Below are positions 35,065 to 46,435 of a DNA stretch of 64,000 nt, in pieces (positions within the stretch are counted from its first letter, which is position 1; every line of letters starts with the position of its first letter). Source of the stretch: Nemophila menziesii (Eukaryota; Streptophyta; Magnoliopsida; Boraginales; Hydrophyllaceae); contig JARWIR010000093.1 of the NCBI GenBank assembly GCA_029959085.1, positions 1-64,000 of the forward strand, read 5' to 3'. The translations under genes were made by a program, and so were the position numbers. The notes beneath the pieces were generated by a model. The model searched no databases and had not been told where the DNA came from. It saw nothing but the letters and a program-made list of their open reading frames with translations.

Positions 35065-35098
<34 letters not shown>

Positions 35099-35539
35099 TC
35101 GAGACGCACCAAAACGCTGGACTCCAAGACGCTGGGTCAGAAATTTCATTCGCCGAAACCGGGTTCCCGGTTCTGTGGAATGCGGGTACCCGGATTTTGT
35201 CGATGGCGCGAGTCAAAACGCGCCAAAACGCAGCATCCCAAAACGCTGGACCAGAGAATTTCACCACTTACAGCTCCGAAACCGGGTACCCGGTTTTGCC
35301 AAATGCGGGTACCCGGATTTGTGTCGATGCGCGAATCAAAACGCTGCAAAACGCAAGCCACCAAGACGCTGGGTCAGAAAATTTCAGAAGTTACAGCACC
35401 AAAACCGGGTACCCGGTTTTGCCAAATGCGGGTTCCCGGTTCCGACGCTGTGTCATGAACCCAAAACGCAAGGTGCTGCGTATATAATGTTGGTACCAGC
35501 TCCAAAACCGGGTACCCGGTTTTGTGAAACCGGGTTCCC
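34994..35539. repeat. paired GGGT(A/T)CCC palindromes in element B
   Basis: Ten 8-mers, five GGGTACCC and five GGGTTCCC, form five pairs starting at 34994/35016, 35161/35184, 35284/35307, 35407/35430 and 35510/35532. Spacing within a pair is 22-23 bp, and pairs recur every 103-167 bp. Units also share CAAAACGC and GACGCTGGGTCAGAAA segments. A run of about 30 T lies inside the first interval (35067-35096). Confidence 0.85.
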
Positions 35540-35775
35540 GGTTTCTCCTGGACATCCAACATATTTTTCTCCTAATTTCGCTTCATCGACCCCAAACTCA
35601 TGACCTTTTTACCCCTGAAATCATCAAAAACAACTACCCTTCCTCATTTCTTAACAAATAACACTAAATTAACGAAAATCAAACTAATTTAAATTGCAAA
35701 AATTTAAAAACTCAACTAATATACAAAGAATGGCTTTTGTTTAACGTCGTTAAGCTCGACGGGTTACCTCGTTCA

Positions 35776-38571
35776 TCAGTCATTGACATAACCTCCCCAG
35801 CAGTGAGTGAGGTTGTCAATATTTGCAACTCGAAATTTGCATCCCTTCGCTTTTATTCCCACTAGTTTATCTGAGATAACCTTCGCGACCATGAATGGTC
35901 CTATCCAAGAACTTTTTGCTTCACGTACCTTTGGAGGGGGTTTAGGATTTTTCATAGCTACCTCTTCCCCTACTTTGAACTCTTTTTTCTTTCTTTCTTT
36001 CTTAGGTTCTTTTGGAACCTTCGTGGCACGTGCTTTCTCTTTCTTCTTTGCATGATTGAGTTGTGGATTTTTAGGATATGGAGGAGCTTTAATTGGTGGT
36101 TTCTTTCGTAGCTCTTTCTCCTCCACCCCTAAAGTGTCCACAACATTGATTGGCTCTTTTCTTACCGGTTCCATTACATCTATACGAAAACATTCTTCCT
36201 TGGAATCCGGAAATTTCATTGGTCTGAACACGTTAAACTTCATTTCCTCGTCTTGGATTCTCATAATCATTTCGCCGTTTTCTACATCAATCAAAGTACG
36301 CCCCGTGGCTAGGAATGGTCTTCCCAAAATAATGGGGACATTCCTATCCGCGTCGTAATCAAGTATAACGAAATCAGCGGGAAAAATTAACGTACCTGCC
36401 TTAACGAGGACATCTTCGATTCGGCCTTCAGGATGTGCAAGAGACCTGTCCGCCATTTGCAAGACCATAGAAGTGGGTCTAGCTTCGATATTAAGCTTAT
36501 CAAAGATCGATTTGGGCATAAGATTGATGCTTGCACCCAAATCACATAGTGCTTTTCCTCTCCATTCATTACCAATAGATATCGGAATTGTAAAGCTCCC
36601 AGGATCAACTAACTTTGGAGGTAATTTACCTTGACAAATAGCACTACATTCCTCAGGGAGACCAATCATCTCATTATCGCAATACGGCCTTTTGTTGGTG
36701 AGGGCTCTTTTCAGAAACTTAGCATACTTGGGTACATCTCTAATAGCTTCTAATAACGGAATATTTATGCTCAGACCCCTTACCTTGTTAAAGAATTTTT
36801 GATATTCAGCCATATCACCCTTCTTTTGAACTCGCGATGGAAATGGTGGAGGAGGACGGTTTATTATAGTATCATCTTTCTTTTTCGGAACTTCACTAGA
36901 CCTCTCCACTTCTTCTACTTCAACTTCTTTATCTTTGTTCACCACCTCTTTTTCTTTTCTAACTTCTTTTTCTTTCATAACCGGAAAAGGAGGTGGAGGA
37001 AGGTTCTTACCACTTCTGAGAGTAATAGCTTTACAATCTTCGATTTGGATTGGATTCTCAGTATCGCTAGGAAGTTGTCCTTGCGGACGTTGATTTAGTT
37101 GTTTATTAATTTGACTTAGCTGATTCTGGAACAAATTCATGTTTGCTTTGATTGCATTTTGACGCTCCATATCTTGTGTCTGAAGAGCTATTAAACTTTC
37201 AACTGTTTTCTGAAGGGTAACTCCTTCTTGTGGATGGGCAGGTAAGGCTTTCTGATTCATTGTGTCATCATAATTGTCTTGAGGAGCTTGTCTCTGAACA
37301 TAGTTTTGATTCTGCCCTCCTTGGTAATTGTTGTGTGGTCTTGGATTGTAGTTGTTACCTTGGGAACGCGGCTGATACGCATAAGTAGGATTTGCTGCCC
37401 CATTAGGATTTGAGTATTGAAACCCAGGGTGGTTTCTGTTAGGCTGATATCCATTACCACTTGAATTAAAGTTACCTCTGTTGGAGACAAACATCACGGA
37501 TTCCTGGTTATTTTGACAATTTTCCCAACTATGATCATTAATACCGCAATACTCACATCCATATACCTCTTGTGCAACCTTTACCTCACCTCTTTTATTC
37601 GAAAAACCTTCTTTCACGGCTAAAGTGAGTTGTTTCAATTGTTGTTCTAATGTGGTTTGAATCTTATTCTCAAGCGTAGCAAATTTCTCTTCCATATTAA
37701 CATTATTGACTCCTCCTCTAACTGGTGTTCTTACTGAACTCCACCCAACTTCATTCTTGACTGTTCTCTCTAAGATGATCTTTGCATGCGCGGGTTGAAC
37801 TTGAAGAAAACCTGCACCACATAGCATATCCAATTTCTCTCTTGAATTCCCATCAAGGCCTCTATAAAATATTTTTAATTGTTGTTGTTCTGAAAAGCCA
37901 TGATTGGGGACTCTACGTAAGCACATCTGAAATCTTGTCCAACTCCTACCCAAAGTTTCATCATATTCTTGACGGAAATGCGTCAATTCTAATTCAGCAT
38001 CCAACCTCATGTTACTTGGGTAATACCTGTCAAAGAAAGCAATCTCTAATTGGTCCCAATTAGTAATCTTCGTCGGATCTTGAGTATCGTGCCATTCACT
38101 TGCTCCATCAATGACAAAAAATTTAAACACAGCGTAGTACATTTGTTCTTTTGAAACTCCTTGTGTGATGTAAGAATCACATATCTGTTTGAATTTCTGT
38201 ATCGCTCTAAGAGGATCTTCTCCAACTCTACCACGAAAATTTCCAAAGTTTTGGAATTGAGCTAACATACCCGAATCTAAACGAAACTTCGGAACATCTA
38301 TATTTGGAGCACCTACTCCTATAGCAGGAGCACGGAATGGAACTTCTGGTGGACCATTAGTAAACCAAGGATCTTGATTCATCACGATTTGAGCTTGTCA
38401 GTTATTGTTTTGTTGATTCTGAATATTGATGCCCTCCATTCTGTGAATTAGTTCTTCTACTTCTAAGGATTCTTGTTCTCTCTTTCTCTTGTTAGCAAGT
38501 CTGATTAATGTTTCTGGATTACTAAGGATCGGAGGTGTTGGCCCTAGATCCTTAAAGAGTCTCCTTCGCAT
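35776..38571 (-). CDS. element B Gag-protease-integrase-tail polyprotein, one in-frame stop
   Basis: The minus-strand frame of 932 codons starts at ATG 38571 (MRRRLFKDLGPTPP) and has one TGA at 38400-38398 (codon 58). From the next ATG, 38382, it is open for 868 residues. Regions, numbered from 38382: capsid (MLAQFQNFGNFRG, TNWDQLEIAFFDRYYPSNMR); zinc knuckle CEYCGINDHSWENC near residue 275; KAITLRSGKNLPPPPF, a typical Athila segment; protease ALCDLGASINLMPKSIF near 610 and VPIILGRPFLATGRT near 683; basic linker; SSWIGPFMVAKV near 823; end THCWGGYVND. RT, RNase H and integrase core are absent. The stop may be decay, or may be bypassed by starting at 38382. Confidence 0.88.
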
Positions 38572-38690
38572 ACACCAAACCTAAAAACCTGAGAAAACTA
38601 AACAAGCAAAAAGCGTAAAACTGATAAAAACAAAAATAAAAATAAATGCAACTATCACTAAAGGATAAACACCGTGGTCACACGCTACCG

Positions 38691-38708
38691 TCCCCGGCAG
38701 CGGCGCCA
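38691..38708 (-). promoter_or_regulatory. primer-binding site of element B (tRNA-Asp type)
   Basis: Minus strand TGGCGCCGCTGCCGGGGA, six bases from the 5' LTR edge at 38715. Confidence 0.85.
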
Positions 38709-38714
38709 AAAACT

Positions 38715-40280
38715 TGGTGGTCCTTTGTGTGTTCTAAAATAAATGCAAATGCAAATCGAACCACAACCGCAAGTGTACGGTTGTCCCAAGTAGTATAACT
38801 GATAAATCAGATTCGTTCCAAGGACGGAATGGTTGATCACAATGTCTAGCACTTAGTGATTGATGCACTTATGAAAGTAAAGGATAATAAAATGTTTGTT
38901 TGGTTTTGTTTATTAAAACTACTAAATGAAAAACAATTTATAAATGCAAGTAGAAGCTAAGACGCAAGTAAAATAAGTGAAAACGCAATATGAGATGTAG
39001 TACTTGAGAGACGCAAGGGTTTTCCTAACTATCATTCATTTCATACATTGTTTAAGGGACAAATCGGTAAATTTGTATTGGTCGGGATTCAATAATCTCC
39101 TTACCCCCGTCAGGGTGGACTAAGGAGCAACTCTCAAATGCTACAAACCCCGTCAGGGTGATTATAGTCCACTCTCAAGTGCTTAAATTCAATTTACCCA
39201 ATAGGCCATAGGTTTAATTAAGCTTGTCAGAGACAAATAATTTCTAACCTACATTCATTAACTAGTTCGGTACCTAAACCCCCCGTCAAGGTGATCCAAT
39301 CGCCACTAATTGGAATAGCTTAGATACTAAGTCCTATCATTGATTGATCAGGTCAAAAATAGTAATTAAAATGCAAATTAAAGAAAAATACAATCTACCC
39401 AATTTGATTTAAATAATAATTATCCCAAATCCAAATGTATAAAACGAAATCAAATTGGGATTACCCCATTATGCGTTCTCAAGCACTATGTAAAGTTTAG
39501 CTCATATTAAATGCAAAAACTAAATTAAAATAAATGGAATTCATAACTGATTACAAATAAAAGATAAAAGAAACCTAATTTCCGGAATTGGAATGACTGA
39601 GAACGGAGCTATAGACCCACTCCAGCTCTAGCAGCTTCTTCTTCCTTCCTTCTGTTGCTTCTCTCTGGTGTTTTTAATTGTAAAGAATGAATTGTATGTA
39701 AAATAGAAGTCCAGACCTCCTTTTATAAGCCTAAATTCGTACTAGGGCTTGGACCAGAAAATAAAAGACTAATTAAATGTCCAAGCCCAATTTTCTAAGC
39801 CCAAAATCCCGTAACTGCTGATACACCTTCACTAAAACGGCTTTTCCCGATGCGTTATAACTCCGATTGACCTCATTCCAGTTTCTAAAGTTCCGTAACT
39901 CGATAAGGAATGATTTCTCTTCAAAGGTCAACAGCTAGATCATCGCTTAAGCACCTCGAAATCAGCAATCTATGGCCTGGAAAATGGATTTTCAGCTCTA
40001 AAAATAATATCTTCGGGATTTCTTTTCAAATCTTGACTCTATCTTTTGATCTTTGACTTTCTCATCGGATTCCTCTTCTAGCTAACATCTAAAACCTGTA
40101 AAATCTTCACTCAAAATACCAAAATTACGCGCAAAAGCTTAATAAATCAAAAATGCTAGAAATAAAAGAGGAAAATCATATTATTGCATATTTAGTCCAA
40201 AAGTCTATCGAATTAATTAAATAAACACCAAAAATGATGTCTCCTAAGGGTCGAAAATACGAACAATTAAGGAGACATCA
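38715..40280 (-). repeat. 5' LTR of element B
   Basis: 1566 bp, the same length as the 3' LTR, adjacent to the primer site on its left and to the GGATC duplication on its right. Confidence 0.92.
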
Positions 40281-41254
40281 GGATCCCAAACCTGGAAGAT
40301 CTTGTTCGATACGTTGATTAACTCTGCCGTCTCCTCTTGGTGGTACTAGATTCTGAAGGACAGGAATTTCCGGAGGATCTTGTTGTTGATTATTATTGTT
40401 GTTGTTGAGATTGTCCACCGGATCTATTCCCTCAAGTAAAGACATCGCTTCTGCTTCTCTTAACCTTTTCTCTTCTTTCAAGCGTTTGTTGAGAGCTGTA
40501 AAACAATGCTCGAGATTATTGAGCATAAACTGTTACCTGAAAGAGACAAAAACAAGAAAAGAAAGCGTAAATCTGGAAAATAACTAAAAACTACTACACT
40601 AAAATATAAAACCCACACGCTAATGAGACACAAGTCCCCGGCAGCGGCACCAAAAATTTGGTGTCTGCTGAGTGTGATAAAAATAGATATAAAATTAAGC
40701 AAATAAACACCTAAACAGAGCACGTAACTCACTACAAGTATCACAGGTCGTATGCAAGTTTTAATGATAAGAAAGTTTCGTTCTTAGGGGCTTAGTGTGT
40801 TATGCGAATGGATAAGTAAGAAAGCGTAGTAATAATCAGATCAATGAATTCAGACAGAGAAAGTAAATAGAAAATAATGATTTGGAGAGAATATAATGAT
40901 TAATTAAACTAAAGACAAAATAAAAGTGAATAAAGAGATGTAAGAATGAGAGAGATATAGCTTAGGTTTGCATGTATGCACTTTTCCTTCTATTTCTTCT
41001 AGATTCCATCCATATCTTCTTTCCTTATCTCCTTAGAATTGATTTAGCATCTACTTTATTTCAATATCTCTTTACAGCTTCACATTAAATAAATAATTAA
41101 ACCAAATATGCTATAAAAATAATAATTCTTCAAATCAATACTAGAAAATAGGAAAGTGACCTTTTAACGAGTAAACATATATATTTAATTAATCTAAAAT
41201 ACCTAAAATGATTTCTCCAACATAGATTATTTCATCACAAAAAGGGAGACATCA
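40281..41254 (-). mobile_element. element C, 5' portion: LTR, primer site, Gag start
   Basis: From the right: LTR 40659-41254 (596 bp, TG...CA, clearly related to the element A LTR but much shorter, as if internally deleted); primer site TGGTGCCGCTGCCGGGGA on the minus strand (40635-40652); and the Gag N-terminus from ATG 40526 (MLNNLEHCFTALNKRL), cut at 40281 by element B. The right edge lies inside NLR coding sequence (NLR3). Confidence 0.8.
40659..41254 (-). repeat. 5' LTR of element C
   Basis: TGGTGTCTGCTGAG to AGGGAGACATCA on the plus strand. Its outer parts match the element A LTR. About 900 bp of the middle is absent relative to A. Confidence 0.7.
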
Positions 41255-41840
41255 ATACATGTCCCTTAAACTTTGTTTGCAGCTATGCAAATTTTTTTGT
41301 CGGCTCAACGATCCATCTATTTTTCAATGTTTTAGAGTGAAGAGGCCAGTTATACTTACATATCCAAAAACGAGTGCACTCGTCTTCATTGACCATCTTT
41401 TGGAGAATCTTGAGGAGTTGTTGAAAGACACGACTAGTTCAACTATTTCATTAAGAAGGTGCAAAGTGAGCTTTGTTTCATGTATTCAGACCTCATAGAA
41501 ATCTCTAGCCACCCACCATTGTTTTTAAAGGAGACCATTGAAACAATTACAGAACTGGCATATGATGTAGAGTATGCCCTTGATTCCTTTCTTGTTGGAG
41601 ATGTTCCTTATTGGCGTTGTATCTGCTGGCTTAATGATATCTTTCTAGATTTTCTCAAAATAGAGCAAGAAAGAAGGACATAGGAAGATATGGAAGAGGA
41701 TCTCAAGGGGAAGAAAACAATGATAAAAGATATGCTTCTTGGAAGAGATGAGCAACTCAACATTATCACCATTGTTGGTCCAACTGGAATAGTTAAACAT
41801 GCTTCAATTGTTTCATCAAATCGTTGGACATTTATATTAA
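41255..41840 (+). pseudogene. NLR3: internal fragment of an R1-like NLR
   Basis: Begins within the codons for EYM of the family (ATACATG) and encodes LCLQLCKFFCRL, RPVILTYPKTSALVFIDHLL, DVEYALDSFLVGDVPYWR and then DLKGKKTMIKDML. It ends in the P-loop position (GPTGIVKHAS). Lesions: a small deletion with frame change near 41450 and a TAG near 41681. The N-terminal coding part is missing because element C sits at its left edge; the NB-ARC and LRR are replaced by unrelated sequence after 41840. Confidence 0.85.
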
Positions 41841-42014
41841 AGGTAATTATTCTATTCATTTGCTATTATATACATTGTATATAAGTAAGAAAAATTAGGG
41901 TTTATTTGTTTTATATAGTAGTTGTAGGATTTTGTTTCTAATATTGATTATGTTAAATTAGGTTTTATTTATTGTATTTGATTTAGTATTGATTGTGTTG
42001 TTTGTATTGCGGTT

Positions 42015-42310
42015 TTAGGTAAATAGGAATTTTATGTGGTTATGATTCTATGGAGGAGATATTGTTCGGAGTGGTAACGGTGTTGTTGAATATGCCGGGG
42101 GAGATTGGAAAACGTTTATGACCGGAGGATATATTGTTAATTGGTTTAAAACAAGATGTGTGTTTGAATTGCAATTAGAATGTAAATGAAGTTATTTTTG
42201 ATTTGATATGACGATGTCCGATTTCGTCAAACCCTCCACGATTTCATGCTCTAGTAGTTGGAAGAACACGATCAATGCGATGATAGGTGGGGCTAAGGAA
42301 TGGGCAATAC
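42015..42310 (+). pseudogene. probable Mutator transposase N-terminal fragment
   Basis: In one frame the sequence reads FYGGDIVRSGNGVVEYAGGD, followed by TFMTGGYIVNWF, then after stops MTMSDFVKPSTISCSSSW. This has the look of the N-terminal domain of MuDR-type transposases (short glycine-rich strand segments ending in a NWF-like motif). About 100 residues, several stops, no catalytic DDE region. It might be a relic of the autonomous source of the MULE family nearby, but the terminal repeats needed to link them are not visible. Confidence 0.4.
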
Positions 42311-42688
42311 CAAGCTATTGAGAGTTACGCCAAGATTAGAGAATTTTTTTTGTAAAACGCAAGCACCCAATTCTTTTTATGCCAAATTGCCAATTACTTA
42401 TAAAAATACGTTAAAATTTAAAAAGAAACGCTAAAAAATTTCTTAAGGATTGATGCCAAAGAACCCCCTCAAACTAGAATCAATTTCCCCTCACCCCAAC
42501 CTTCATTTTTTTTCCCATAAAGAGTTATGGAAAGCTTCCCAAAACACAAATTTTGAGCTATGGGAAAATTTCCAAAACTTAGAATTTGAATTTTAGAAAC
42601 GAACTCAAAATATCCTAGGAGGATAAAAAAGACAGTGCATTTATGGGATAGTGGATAAGACTGCTGGAGTTATTGAGCATTAATTATT
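42311..42688. other. spacer
   Basis: No gene recognised; AT-rich with CCCCTC-containing segments. Confidence 0.4.
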
Positions 42689-44170
42689 GAGAAAATGCCA
42701 CTTAGGGTCTTGAACGCACACCCCCTTTTCCAATCTCAACCCCTCTTTCCTTTTCTTCTTACTAAAGACCTCCAATAAGATTTAACACATGAGACCTAAT
42801 ATCCCTATTACAAGTATACCTTCTTTTGTTTTTTCCCTACTATATATAATATTTTATAACATTATTCCTCACTTTTCAATTCCCGTAACTCTCACATCTC
42901 TCACAAAACTCTCTCATCTCTCATCTCTCCTCTCTATCTAACACCACCACCGAAATTGCCACCCCACCACCACCACCACCACCGAGCATCTCTCATCTCT
43001 ATATACCACCACCACCGAAATGGCCACCCCACCACCACCATCGAGCTCACCTCTCTCCTTCCATGGAGGTTGAAGCTCCGACGAGATCTTGGCTCGCGCG
43101 CCTCCAGCGAAGAGAAACTCCGACGAGCACCACCACTCGAGCGAAGAGAACCAGCGGCGAGCACCACCACTCGAACTAGCGGCGAGCACCACCACTCGAA
43201 GATGCTTCGCTGCAGATCTACTCGAACCACTCAACTCCGAGCAGATTTGTTCGTTTGTGAAGCTCCATTGAAGGAGGAGCCTTGAAATCGTGGTGCCTAG
43301 AAACATAAACGGAGATTCGTTGTAGATTTGTTGGCCAGAAACGAAGCTTGAAATCGGAACTTCTTCACCATGGAGTTGTGCAGGAGACGCGGTGTTGGGT
43401 AAAACGAAGTTGCCGGAAAACGAACCAGACTGTGCGAGAAGGCCTGCAGCTCCGACGAAAAAAGAAGCTTATCCTGGAGGTCAAAACGAGCACCACCACC
43501 AGTCATTTGAGCTTGCTACTGCACAGATCCGAGGTCTGATTCGTCGGAGAAGATAGGTTGGTGATGGTGGCGTACATAGTACGCATGAGGAGTTTTTTTT
43601 CTTTCTTTTTTTCAGATATGGTCAAACAAAAAGGTAGCTAGGTTATTTTATTATTTTTAATTGTATATTAATTTTTAATTAATTTCAAAATGTGTAATAA
43701 AGATTTAAAGATGAATAAATAATTATTTTGACTATTTATGCTTTGATTTTTAATAATACTCATCAAATTTACTGAGAACTCATCAAATTTACGGATTACT
43801 CATCACTTTTATCAGAGTACTCATCAAAATTATCCGGAGTACTCATTAAAATATATAGAGTACTAATTAAAATATATAGAGTACTCATCAAATTTATAGA
43901 GTACTCCATAGTTTTTCTGATACTCATCAAATTTAGTCGATACTCTATGTTTTTCCGGCGACCGGTGACTGGTGGTCGAAGGTCGGTGGTAGGTGGTCGG
44001 AGGTCGGAGGTAGGTGGGTAGTGGTAGGTAGTGGAGAGAGATACAGTGACATCACATTTTTTTTGTCTTTTAGTGTTAGTAAGGGTAGGAAAGTCAATTG
44101 TCAAAGAATTCCTGGACCATACTCTATAGAGAATAAATATGGTTTTCAAGACCCTAAATATAATTCACCC
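42689..44170. mobile_element. MULE-2, non-autonomous Mutator-like element (1482 bp)
   Basis: 9-bp target duplication with one mismatch: TTAATTATT (42680-42688) and TTAACTATT (44171-44179). Left end GAGAAAATGCCACTTAGGG; reverse complement of right end GGGTGAATTATATTTAGGG. The interior resembles MULE-1: TATA-like ACTATATATAATA (about 42839), CT-rich leader, CCACCACCACC tracts, an AGTACTCATCAAA array, GGTCGGTGGTAGGTGG, then GTGACATCACA and TTAGTGTTAGTAAGGGTAGG. No transposase; open frames over the GC-rich part are compositional. Confidence 0.85.
43745..43945. repeat. AGTACTCATCAAA minisatellite in MULE-2
   Basis: Repeats of about 22-26 bp carrying GAGTACTCATCAAATT and ATTAAAATATATAGAGTAC. It occupies the same relative place as the AGAGTACTCTATG array of MULE-1 but has diverged into its own unit. 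Confidence 0.75.
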
Positions 44171-45274
44171 TTAACTATTTTCTTAATTCATTACCGTACT
44201 TTTTTTTTCCAATATACTTTTTTTTTATTTCATAGTAAGATAAGTTTGCTTTAGTCCTTAAAAAAGGAATTCCAGGTTATAATAAAAATTAGAGATAATT
44301 TCTAGTTAAGTCCAGAATCCAAAAAATTGTGTCTTAAGAAGTCCGTCCTAAAAGTTTGGATGAAAAAGGTCCAAATTTTATTTTCAGGCTTATGATATAC
44401 CCAATATAACCCTATTCTTCTTTTATACACTAAAGCCTTTTTTCTAATTCTTCTATACACACGCTGACAAAGAAAAATAGTTATTCCTTCTAACTCTCCC
44501 TTCTTCACCATCCATGGCCAACGCTAGAATACCGCCGCCAGTCCAAACTCGCTCTCTCACTTCCGACCTCCACGTCACAGTAGCAACCCAACACAACCTC
44601 CCTTCCTTCTGTCCGTTCATGCCCACTAACACAGCCGCCACTTTCCGACCAGTTAGATCTATCCTTACCCATTGTAGCGAACCCTCTCCAGCCATGGCCA
44701 AACCTCCGCCAACCCAAACCATCTCCATCACCTTCGGTCTCCACATCTTAGCAGCAACCCAACACAGCCACCACCACTTTTGTCCGTTCGAGCCCACCAA
44801 CACAGCCACCACTCTCCGACCAGTTAGCAGCCCCTCCTCTCCACAAATCCATCCACAACCCACCGCCGCCGATCATTGTGCGTGGGTTTCTGTTTGAACA
44901 GCAGGTAGCAGCGGCCCCATTCACAAATCTGACCACAACCCTTTCCGATCCAAATTTTGTCAACGAACTTAGCAATTTCACACTTTTCCTTCCTCCAGAT
45001 CGATCCCACCACCATGCCTCATTTCAAAAAATGCAATCCACACCCATTTTTGAAATCATATGCCCAACATAAAATCATTGCCTTGCGCCTAGTCAACAAT
45101 GTCCAATCGTCCACCACCACAGGCCCTATCAAAACTCCACTGTCATCTGCACTAAGTTCGCTGGTTAATCGAGAGCCCATTTCTAAAACTTCCCAAGCTT
45201 CTGAAAGATAAGGACTCAAGACTCTAGATTCACGATCAATGGCGGTTTCCACTTTTTTTCCCATTCTTTGCAAT

Positions 45275-45510
45275 CAAACGTGTGTACAGATCCCACTAAA
45301 TGTGTGTACATAGCTCACCAAGTGTATTTGTACATAACCCACCAAACGTGTGTACAGAGCCCACCAAATGTGTTTACAAAGCCCACCAATATCATGATAG
45401 TGGCTTGGTTTTTGTATTGGCTGTCCACTAAACATATGTACAAAGCCCACCAAAACGTGTGTATGGAGTAATAAGAAGTTTGTAAAGTGGCTGTCCACCA
45501 AACATGGTCG
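45275..45510. repeat. GTGTACAAAGCCCACCAAA array 1 (MULE-4)
   Basis: Imperfect units of about 20-22 bp such as CGTGTGTACAGAGCCCACCA. Confidence 0.8.
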
Positions 45511-46034
45511 CGTTTTTATGAATACGAATGTATGCCGTTTGATCTTTGTAAATTTTATTGTCTGAGAATAGTGTTGATGAGATCTCTGCTGCTTGTAGCG
45601 ATGGTGTTTTGACTGTTATTGTTCAGAAATTGCCTCCTCCTCAGCCCAAGAAGCCCAAGACCATTGAAGTTCAGTAATTTCTTGATTAGTGGTTTTCAAT
45701 GGTTGTGTTTTTATGAATATGAATGTATGCCTTTTGATCTTTGTAAATCTTACTCTCCTAAACTATCTAGTCTAACTCAAACTTTTTCAAATTAGGAATT
45801 ATATAGAGTAAATATTGGGGAAAAAGCCCCATCCGAAGAAGGAGAACTGGCTGCTTCGATTGCTGACTGTCTCAGGTACCATTCTTGTCGGCAAGGGGAA
45901 GTTTGTAATGTTGTGCTTAAGTTTGTCACCCAAAATTAAATAGATATATTCCAACAAAAAAATAAAGTCTCGTGAATGATTAGTGCATTTGTTACCCATC
46001 GTTTGAATCTCCAAAAGCGATTATACAAAGCCGT

Positions 46035-46255
46035 TAACCTGCACAAGAGCCCACCAAACGCGTGTAAAGAGCCCACCAAACGCGTGTAAAGAGCCCACCA
46101 AACGCGTGTGAGGAGCCCACCAAACAGCGTGTAAAGAGCCACCAAATGTGTGTACCGAGCCCACCAAACATGTGTACAAAGCCCAAAAAACATGCATAGA
46201 GTCCACCAACCGTGTGTACAAAGCCCACTAAACATGTTTACAGAGCCCACCAAGG
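46035..46255. repeat. GTGTAAAGAGCCCACCAAA array 2 (MULE-4)
   Basis: About ten units of the same 21-bp repeat, the first ones nearly identical (GAGCCCACCAAACGCGTGTA). Separated from array 1 by about 525 bp of non-repeat DNA. Confidence 0.85.
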
Positions 46256-46435
46256 GTATTACTGACTATGAATATTATAAAAATAGGCTGGACCTGTTAA
46301 AGAAAAGTAATTTTGGCTTTGGACCTTTTGGATTAATCACCCTAAAAATTATTGTATACTTTGCCTTCACATGGGCATCTAAGTCAACCAAGTATGTTTC
46401 AAATAAGAGCCAATTGTTGATTGATGCCTATTAAA

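Larger units (their letters stand above)
31203..40280 (-). mobile_element. element B: complete nested Athila-like element (9078 bp)
   Basis: Two LTRs of exactly 1566 bp (31203-32768 and 38715-40280) differ at only about five positions I could spot. A perfect 5-bp target duplication GGATC flanks it (31198-31202 and 40281-40285). It carries a tRNA-Asp primer site, one Gag-protease-tail frame with a single stop, a paired-palindrome array and a polypurine tract. RT, RNase H and integrase core are absent. It is inserted in the gag of element C and is the youngest element of the nest by LTR similarity. Confidence 0.93.
44292..46342. mobile_element. MULE-4, non-autonomous Mutator-like element (2051 bp)
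   Basis: Perfect 9-bp target duplication TAAAAATTA (44283-44291 and 46343-46351). Starts GAGATAATTTCTAGTTAAG and ends GGATTAATCACCC, the same GAG...CCC signature as MULE-1 to -3. The interior holds a diverged internal duplication (44530-44660 and 44710-44825, both with CAACCCAACACA and GTCCGTTC) and two arrays of a roughly 21-bp unit. No transposase seen; the 127-codon frame at 44514-44897 mirrors the internal duplication and is not a recognisable protein. Confidence 0.8.

Noticed and set aside
35067..35096. Poly-T tract of about 30 bases, and a similar run at 33463-33480
   Set aside because: Simple homopolymers; no flanking signs of a retroposon tail in the right orientation.
44453..45015. 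Overlapping frames on both strands in MULE-4 (127 and 136 codons)
   Set aside because: Generated by an internal duplication; Trp/Gly- or Pro/Thr-rich with no protein family likeness.
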